A DNA stretch of 64,000 nt from Hysterium pulicare CBS 123377 (Eukaryota; Ascomycota; Dothideomycetes; Hysteriales; Hysteriaceae), in contig AJFK01000162.1 of the NCBI GenBank assembly GCA_000467715.1, positions 1 to 64,000 on the forward strand, in the 5' to 3' direction. Both the position numbers and the translations under genes were made by a program. The notes beneath the pieces were generated by a model, which saw only the letters and a list, made by a program, of their open reading frames with translations, searched no databases and was not told the DNA's origin. Numbering within the stretch: position 1 is the stretch's first letter; each line of letters starts with the position of its first letter. Below are positions 57,224-64,000 of this stretch, in pieces.

Positions 57224-57648
57224 GTAGGCTATAGATTGATGCTAGCAGCCAGGCGAGGGTCATGGTGCTTCAAAGACGAAGCTCGAAGTGATACGCATCA
57301 CATGAGTACGATTTGGCGAACATGTAGCGTTGAAGGTCGAAGAGGCAGCAAATGGGTTCACGCTTTGTTGGTGGTGGTTTCCGCTGCTGCGTGACGCGCA
57401 TCACGTCGTGGTCTGCCACCGCCCTTAAGTAGCGTCAAAGCTCCGATGGATCTTCACCAAGCTTTGATATCATGCTCGTCTGCCTACTACTACCACATAT
57501 CTGCACAGCAAATGACACAGAGAGAAACAGCCCTTTAAAAGTTCTGATCTTTCTTCTCCTACCATGCTCTGCTTGTCGTAGCACTGCACTGTGATTTTTG
57601 GGGCATTTTCGTCCTTCCTCTTCACGACGTCACACGCCCTCCAACAAT
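57224..57648. promoter_or_regulatory. Shared divergent promoter of CSF1 and the TMEM184-like gene
   Basis: Only 425 bases separate the two start codons, so both promoters and 5' UTRs must lie here. No TATA box is obvious. The inverted pieces TGACGCGCATCACGTCG (57392-57408) and the nearby CATCACATGAGTACG hold CACGTC/CACATG E-box or bZIP-like words. Confidence 0.5.
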
Positions 57649-59948
57649 ATGGCGGCCTCAACTAAAAACTCAGGTGGCACTGGAGATCGTTTTGTCCGCG
57701 CTGTTACCATTACCACAGGTATTGCGGCGCTTGCTGCAGTTATCATTACATTTGTGTACGTGCCTTTCGAACTTTAACTCCTCCGCTGCCTGGCTTATCG
57801 TACTGACATCTAAACGCAGGTCCGTATGGCTACAGACGTAAGCAATATAGCCGCTCAGTCCGTCACCGAGGTCCTGATTAACTCCATCCAGGAAAAACTA
57901 TCGAAAGCCCTTGTTACAAAGATATGTGGTGCGGATATTGCTCATGTGAGTTGAGGAGGTCCGCTACGGGGACACGGCTTATAATGACCTAGGGTGCCTA
58001 TTTTCTGTGCCGCTTCATGGGCAAGTGTAATATCGTTGAAGGTTGCATTCTGGATTGAACCGATCCGAGACGTGTATGAGGTAGGCCTGCTTGACTCCCC
58101 GCAAACGAGGGGCATTTTTATAACGCGCACGAACAGGCCTTTACAATCTATACATTCTTCCAATTGTTGATAAACTTCATTGGGGGCGAACGATCTTTGA
58201 TCGTTTTGATGCATGGACGTCCTCCAGTCTCACATCTCTGGCCTTTAAATCACTGCCTTCCGAAAGTCGACATATCCGATCCTCACACCTTTCTTGCCAT
58301 AAAGCGTGGCATTCTACAATATACTTGGATAAACCCGACTTTAGCTGTTGCATCTATTGTCATGAAGGCTACCGGGACCTTTCAAGAGGGTTATATAGGC
58401 CTGACTTCCGGTTATCTCTGGAGTGGTATTATTTACAACATCAGTATCACCGTCTGCCTCTATGCACTCGCCATGTTTTGGGTCTGCATGACGCACGACC
58501 TGCAGCCTTTTCGACCCATGCCCAAATTTCTCTGCATCAAAGGAATCATCTTCGCTTCCTATTGGCAAGGTTTCTTCTTGTCGATCCTCGTTTGGCTGGG
58601 TGCTATTCCAGGTGATGTTCCCGGCTACTCCCCGAAAAATCTTGCGGCTGCCATACAAGACGCCCTCATCTGTTTCGAAATGCCTCTTTTTGCGGTAGCG
58701 CATTGGTATGCTTTCTCGTGGCATGATTACGCCGACGAAACGATTTCGGCCGCTCGGATGCCGGTGAAATTTGCTTTGCGTGATGCATTTGGCCCTCGTG
58801 ATTTAATCGAGGACACAAAAGAAACATTTGGAGGAGGCCAGTATGAGTATCGGCAGTTCGATGCCCAGGACAATGTCTTGGCTCATGAAGAGTCGTCATC
58901 TAGGACAGCACGGATGTCGGAAGGCATGAGATACGAAAGAGGAGGCAAGGGAAAGTATTGGATACCCAAACCTGGTCACGAGCATGAGCCGTTGTTGGCA
59001 AAAGTAACAACCAGCCGGGCGAGGACAATGAGTCCAGGGGCAAATCGTGCTCTTGACGGAGCCAGCTATGGAACCACTTCAAATGACGAAGATCCAGCTT
59101 TGAATCCAGAGGATGAAGAACTCTTCGACAGTGCAAGGGCTTTAGAGTTTGGCGATTGGAACGTAAGTATAGTTTCTATGCTTGGAATGAATTCAATTAT
59201 CTCACACAACACAGTATCCGGTCATCACCGCTCATACAGCAACTCGAGAGAGTCGACTCTACTCGACCCCTACTATATTGACAGCAAGTGCAAACCGAAA
59301 TTTATTACAGCCCACCAAAGAGAATAAGCAGAGACGCAAAAGCCGAATAAGGGAAATCCAGGATTCGGTAGACAAGGGAAAGCATCGAAGTGACTCCAGT
59401 GATAGGGAGGAGGAGGCATCAAGCTCGAAGACTCGAATACCTATCATTGGCAACCTACTACGTAAAGATTCTTCGTCATCCAGCTCGGCCAAGTCGGATA
59501 AAAGTCAACTGGTGGACTTGGTGGTTGAAGATCACGATGCAGAGGATGTCGAGCGGGTGCGGGCCCGCAAAGAAGGGGGAGCTGGTTGGAATGAGACTGA
59601 AACCAAGCATTTCGTGTAAGTAGCCATTCCGAGGGCTCTGCTGCAGCAATTTCTAACATTCGATACAGGCATGCCTATCCTCAGGACGGACAAGAAGAGG
59701 AGGTTCGCGAAGGATTTAACCCAGACGAGCCACAGCCACATAATCCCGAGCAAGCCCACAATCTAGACGATCCGTTCACAGTTGGCGATGGTGAAGAGGA
59801 AGGAAACAAGGACCGCGCCCCACCTGTATCAGAAGAGGCGGAGCGTTGGGAGACGAGGGACTATAATGATGAAGACGACCCCAAGAGTCCGCAGTATGGA
59901 AGCTTTCGCGAAGAGCGAAATGCTTGGGGTTCTGGGGATGATGGATGA
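57649..59948 (+). CDS. TMEM184/DUF300 (organic solute transporter alpha-like) membrane protein, 7 exons
   Basis: Joining 57649-57755, 57820-57837, 57892-57945, 57993-58080, 58137-59162, 59215-59615 and 59669-59948 gives 657 codons; introns are 47-64 nt. Exon 2 has only 18 bases, but splices in frame to give SVWLQTKNYRKPLLQRYVVR. The family blocks are KPLLQRYVVRILLMVPIFCA, DVYEAFTIYTFFQLLINFIG (then GERS), FLAIKRGILQYTWINP, LYALAMFWVCMTHDLQPFRP and MPKFLCIKGIIFASYWQGFF, followed by DALICFEMPLFAVAHWYAF. Together they make the seven-span Solute_trans_a (DUF300) domain. A long acidic, Ser-rich cytoplasmic tail (residues about 320-657) follows and ends REERNAWGSGDDG. Yeast and plant relatives sit on vacuolar or endosomal membranes; transport activity is not proven. 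Intact. Confidence 0.9.
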
Positions 59949-60858
59949 AGCAGAAACAAAGTATCAAGTCGGAGGATTTTATTTGCTATTCACGATGAAA
60001 CCAGTGGCGTCAGCAGTGTTTGCATGGGCCGCGTTCAAGGTGCTGAGCAGGCGTTTTGAAACTTCGTTGCACAGCTTTATACCCTGCTGCTGGGACCATC
60101 CATTAGAAAGCAGGCCTGGTTCGGTTTAAAGCAATCATGTAACTCGACGCTAAAACATTCCCAAGATTATTCCCAAGATTGCGGGAGTAAGAGCTAAATG
60201 TCAAAGTGCGATGGCGAGCAATCAAGACGCAGGAACGCTGGTTTTCTGTATGGGTGCGTTGTCTCCCATTTTAATCACGGCTTCAGCCTCGAGCGCTTTG
60301 GACAGATTGACTTGCTCTGAGTGCTCGCCAGGTTCGCTGCATTTCAATCTAACCGCCAGCAATGCAGCCAGGGCACCCGCACCAACGCCCAATCACGCCG
60401 CCCCTCCACCACCCAGTCTCCCTCCAGCGCAATCCACCCCAACACCAAAGGAGCATTGACAGGCGCGCAGTACTCTGGCAGCAAGACCATGGCCGCTGTG
60501 ATTGGCATCCTCCCATCAACCACGTCAACCCCATGATATGCCACTCTGGAAGAATCATTGGGCGCGTGCGGAAATGCTACAGCTGGCCGTTCCCCACCTG
60601 CTGCAGCATTATACCCATGGTTCGCACCCGCATCTCTCTGCTTCTTGTTCCTGGATGGCTCTCTTCCAATCCCGCCCTGCTCCTCGCTCTTTTCCCCGTT
60701 TCTCAAAGACTTGACTTTCGCTCTTGAATGCTGGTGCTAGTCACAGCTTGCCTTTCTTTCGGCCTTTGTGTACATTCTCTCCTTCGTCAAACGCGTGCGC
60801 AAGTCTTGATAGATAGCTGGGAGATGTGCGCCTGATTTATTTTTTGTGAGAAGGAATC
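59949..60858. other. Intergenic, promoter of the following gene
   Basis: Proline- and Cys-rich short ORFs on both strands overlap one another (60211-60740) and look like chance coding in GC-rich promoter or 5' UTR DNA. The last 100 bases lead to the ATG at 60859. Confidence 0.4.
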
Positions 60859-62919
60859 ATGGCATCTCAGCAGTCTGTCAAGCCGCCGCTCTCTCCATGG
60901 CTGGCCATATCGTTTGGATGCTGTGCATCCCCGGATAATCGTGAGAATGAGGATGAGGTGGGCCTGAGGGGAAATCGTAGGTTCTTTCTTTCCTCACACT
61001 ATCTCTATAAGCTTCATCGAGTTGCGGGCAATGAGAAGCAAGGCTGCAGGTCAAGCTTCTCCGAGCATGAAGTCTTCCATACTCCTGTCGTGGCGTCAGA
61101 GAACGACGTCAAGTATGTTTATTCTATCATGCATCTAAGCTAACCTCCACTCCTAGCTACCGAGATGCGCATATGCTACGATCAACCGCGCATCGTCCCA
61201 GCACCACGCGCTGAGGCCGAACACCCACGACCACCAACGAGTCATTCTATGAGCCAACATATCTCACAATGGGTCTCAACTAGTCGTGAAATGGCCTCTC
61301 GCGCATCAGTCCGGACAAGTTTCTCCCCGATCAATCGGCCACGGACGTCTCAATCCAAAGCTCGCCCAAGCATCTCGCGCCCTACAGACTTTAGGAGATT
61401 CGACGGGCTGGATAACATCGAGGGCCTCGACAGCATGGTCGAAGAAGCGCCCGAGCCCATCCGACGTAGAAGAAGCTTCAGACCATTGGAGCTATCCATC
61501 TACCTCCCTGAAAACCGCCTATCACCACTCCCAGATTTCGCCCAGATCGAATGGGACAATTTACCAGCAGAGCTGCCAATTCCCGCGCAGGCACGCATCC
61601 GACAGTCATCGAGGACCAATTCGATTGCATCTAATCCGTCAACTTATCTCATCCAACGCAAACCCGTTGGATCTAATAGATCGAGCATCCAGAGTTCTAT
61701 TTCTCGTCCGACTTCCGTTTTACTTCACCAAGAAGAACCACGACAATCAGAGTATCTAGCCAACACTTCCATCCAGCGCTCAAACACCCAAACCAGTTCT
61801 CTTACTTCTCCCCGCCCGCTAATATCGCGCATCCCATCCCCCTCCCCCTCTCGTGCCCGCTCAAACACCGAACCCGCCTCCCTCCTCTCCCGCCGCAGTT
61901 CCCTCCGCCGCGCAAAAACAGACGTAGACGAAGCCATCCGCGAACTCAACACGATCGTCGAAGAACGACGCGCCGACGCCCTCTTGAGATCCGGAAACCC
62001 GTCCCCCGCATTCTCAACCATGCCTCCTCCATCCCCATCCCACCACATCCCAGCCATAGCGCCCAGTCTACGGATGCACGTCCGCTCGGAAACGCTCTCA
62101 GATATCGGCTCTGCGTTTTCCGTACCGCTGACTTCGAAAGCGCTGCCCGGGACACCCGAGGCTCTGTCTCCTTCAGGGATATACACGCAATCGACGAGTC
62201 ACAAACAGACGAAATTGCGACTCGTGCCGCCGGCTCTACCACGCGCGAATACAGCGCCTGGGCCCCTGACGTCAAATCCGATAACGCCGCCTACGCCAGG
62301 ACTACCCACGCCCACAACACCAATAGCGCGTCTAGGCGCCTGGTTAAAACGCTCGCTACCATCAACACCCACAACCCCTTCCTTCACCTCTTTCTCCTCT
62401 TTCAGATCCCCCCAGGATAAAAACTCCCCGCCCGTCCCACCCCTCCCTTTCTACCAGTGCACCATCCCCGGAAGCTCCCAACCGGGCATCTTGGGCATGC
62501 AAAACAGCAGACCATCAACAGGCCGTTCCTCGCCCTCGCACATGCGCCAACATTCCACGGAAACGGCTACCGTGACGCTGAATTCCTTCCCCAGCACCCC
62601 GGCCCTGAGTTCGCGCGCCGCGTCTCCGGAGCCGACTATCTTGACTACGCCTGGGAGTCCCGAGACGCCGGCGACGGAGTTGGGAGAGTTGGGTGCGGGG
62701 ATGGAGGGGATGGAGAAGGAGAGGATTATTCGAACGGGGGAGGTGCTTAGGGGAAGGGGCAAGGCGAGGGGCTTGAGTATTGATGTTGTTGGGGATGACA
62801 AGGAGATTGAGCGGGGGTTGGAGACTGTGAGGTTGGTGAGGCCGCCTGTTTATGAAGTTGTGAGCAGGGGTGGGATGATGGGACCGAGTCCTGTTAGTCC
62901 TGTTGGTGTGGCGTTTTGA
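60859..62919 (+). CDS. Large Ser/Pro-rich, mostly disordered fungal protein
   Basis: The main exon is the open frame from about 61157 to 62919. An upstream exon starting at ATG 60859 (MASQQSVKPPLSPWLAISFG, CCASPDNRENEDEVGLRGN) is joined to it by an intron with acceptor CTCCTAG at 61156. The simplest in-phase model ends exon 1 at 60976 (GGAAATC, donor GTAGG); an extra middle exon (about 61040-61110) is possible, so the 5' structure is uncertain. The protein is rich in Ser, Pro, Arg and Thr, with islands VRTSFSPINRPRTSQS, PTDFRRFDG, SFRPLELSIYLPENRLSPLP, DVDEAIRELNTIVEERRADA and LGAWLKRSLPS. These islands look conserved while the linkers do not, as in a phosphoregulated scaffold. No enzyme domain. 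I recall similar hypothetical proteins in many Pezizomycotina, function unknown. Confidence 0.7.
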
Positions 62920-64000
62920 GGGGGTGAGAAGGGAGGGAGGGAGACGAGGGAGTGATTGGGTTGGGGTGAGAAGCATGAGATGTGTTTGGAAGTGCGAAAT
63001 TTGAAGTCAGTGGTGGAAGAAGATCATCTTTTGACGAGGCGGGCCTGCTTGTGGTGAGGTGAGGTGAAGTTCACAAGATCATCGTCATTCATCCCTCCTT
63101 TCTATCCTCTCCTCGTCATCTCAAACGACACAGATCAAGACCAGGATTCAGCAGGAAAAGAAAGGAGGAGAACGACCGCCTCACCCTTTGCCCCACAAAG
63201 CCCCAACTTCCCCTACATCAGTGGCCGGTGAAACAGGCTTATACCCTCCGCTTGAACCAATCAAAGATCAGCGGAATGCCTGCCAGCCCCCTGATTATCT
63301 ACTTGCTTATTTCCCGCAATTGTTTACTTCTGCGAAGTTGTGCCTTAGGATTTAGAAATAGTGAGATTTCTATGAGTTACTTAATATGATTGATTGATTG
63401 TTTTCCAACCTTGGGATGTATTAAGTGCTTGGCTAGAGTGGTGTGATAGCTTGTTGATTACCGCAAGAGTGCAGAGAAGAGGCTGGGAAGTTCAGAGGGA
63501 GAGATTTCAGGGGAATAGGTGCGAGGCAAATGAATGTGTACGCCGGGAACGTTCGATATGAGGCTCCGTGCGAGTACGAGAGACGTAACAGTTGCCTCTT
63601 TTTTGTGCCACCGATCGTCATTAGCTGAATCAGTTGCCTCGGTGGTTTGGAAAGAAGAATTAAAGAGATCTCAGATGAAAGCGGTCATGTCCGTGAGCGT
63701 GAATATCACCTGATTTCAGAGAGAATTGACTTGAGCGCTGCGTTCGGGTGTTTTACTCCGGATCATCAGAGGTGAGTGGTCTCAGAAAAGAAGAATGAAT
63801 GCAGCGTAATGATGAGTTGTAATCGAAGACACTGGCAAGAATTCTCTTTTCCCTAGGTAAATGGAACAAGTGAATGAGGTAGGTATGAAGTCCCCATGCT
63901 GGGCACGGTGCGAAGTATGGAATCTAGAGCGTAATAGAAACCACTGTGCCCGAAAGGCTCGCAACACTCATATCAATTCCAGGATTACTCAGCTCTACCG
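62920..64000. other. Intergenic to window end, no gene supported
   Basis: 3' UTR of the preceding gene, then about 900 bases with ORFs below 65 codons. Nothing recognised. Confidence 0.45.

Noticed and set aside
1-64000. CRISPR arrays, rRNA genes, telomeric repeats, mitochondrial insertions, clustered biosynthetic core enzymes
   Set aside because: None seen on reading both strands.

Overview
This window looks like nuclear DNA of a filamentous ascomycete (Pezizomycotina, most likely Leotiomycetes). The evidence is short GT-AG introns of about 45-96 nt with CTRAC-like branch sites, long gaps between genes, two tRNA-Gln genes with short introns, and fungal-restricted families: a SAT4-type rhodopsin-domain protein, a 7TM-RGS protein, DUF6601, DUF3669, and a Zn2Cys6 plus Myb regulator. 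The class-level assignment is inference from family content; no rRNA or other marker is present.

Layout. 0-7 kb is almost gene-free: the N-terminus of a calpain-like gene runs off the left edge and there is one tiny cysteine-rich ORF. 7-11.2 kb holds a GNAT acetyltransferase, two tRNA-Gln genes (CTG and TTG anticodons) on opposite strands, and a five-exon ribose-phosphate pyrophosphokinase gene. 11.2-15.2 kb is a decay zone with an O-methyltransferase relic, the last exon of a membrane protein and an AT-rich block, followed by a secreted Thr/Ser-rich protein with a PAN/apple-like end. 16.6-20.6 kb has two same-strand membrane genes with a signalling flavour, a SAT4/rhodopsin-like protein and a 7TM-RGS protein. 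22.6-30.5 kb has a stand-alone protein resembling the C-terminal domain of sterol glucosyltransferases, a decayed tyrosinase and a secreted intradiol dioxygenase.

31.6-37.4 kb is the most unusual part. A DUF3669 gene with a few breaks lies beside a three-exon gene of 1028 codons. That gene joins an NLR-type fungal N-terminal helical domain, a ubiquitin-like domain, a zinc ribbon, a Zn2Cys6 finger and two Myb repeats, and a decayed second copy of the Myb exon follows it. 38-47 kb has a DUF6601 membrane protein, a large multi-span membrane protein with one apparent frameshift, a GT8 glycosyltransferase and a decayed CMT1-like (GT69) mannosyltransferase.

47.3-64 kb is core genome: a 3280-aa Csf1/BLTP1 bridge-like lipid-transfer protein, a divergent TMEM184/DUF300 membrane protein and a large disordered protein. 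Housekeeping genes sit at 9-11 kb and 47-60 kb, and accessory, partly decayed genes fill the middle. I saw no operon-like arrangement, no convincing biosynthetic cluster and no intact mobile element. Exon boundaries come from reading splice signals and frames by eye, without transcripts.
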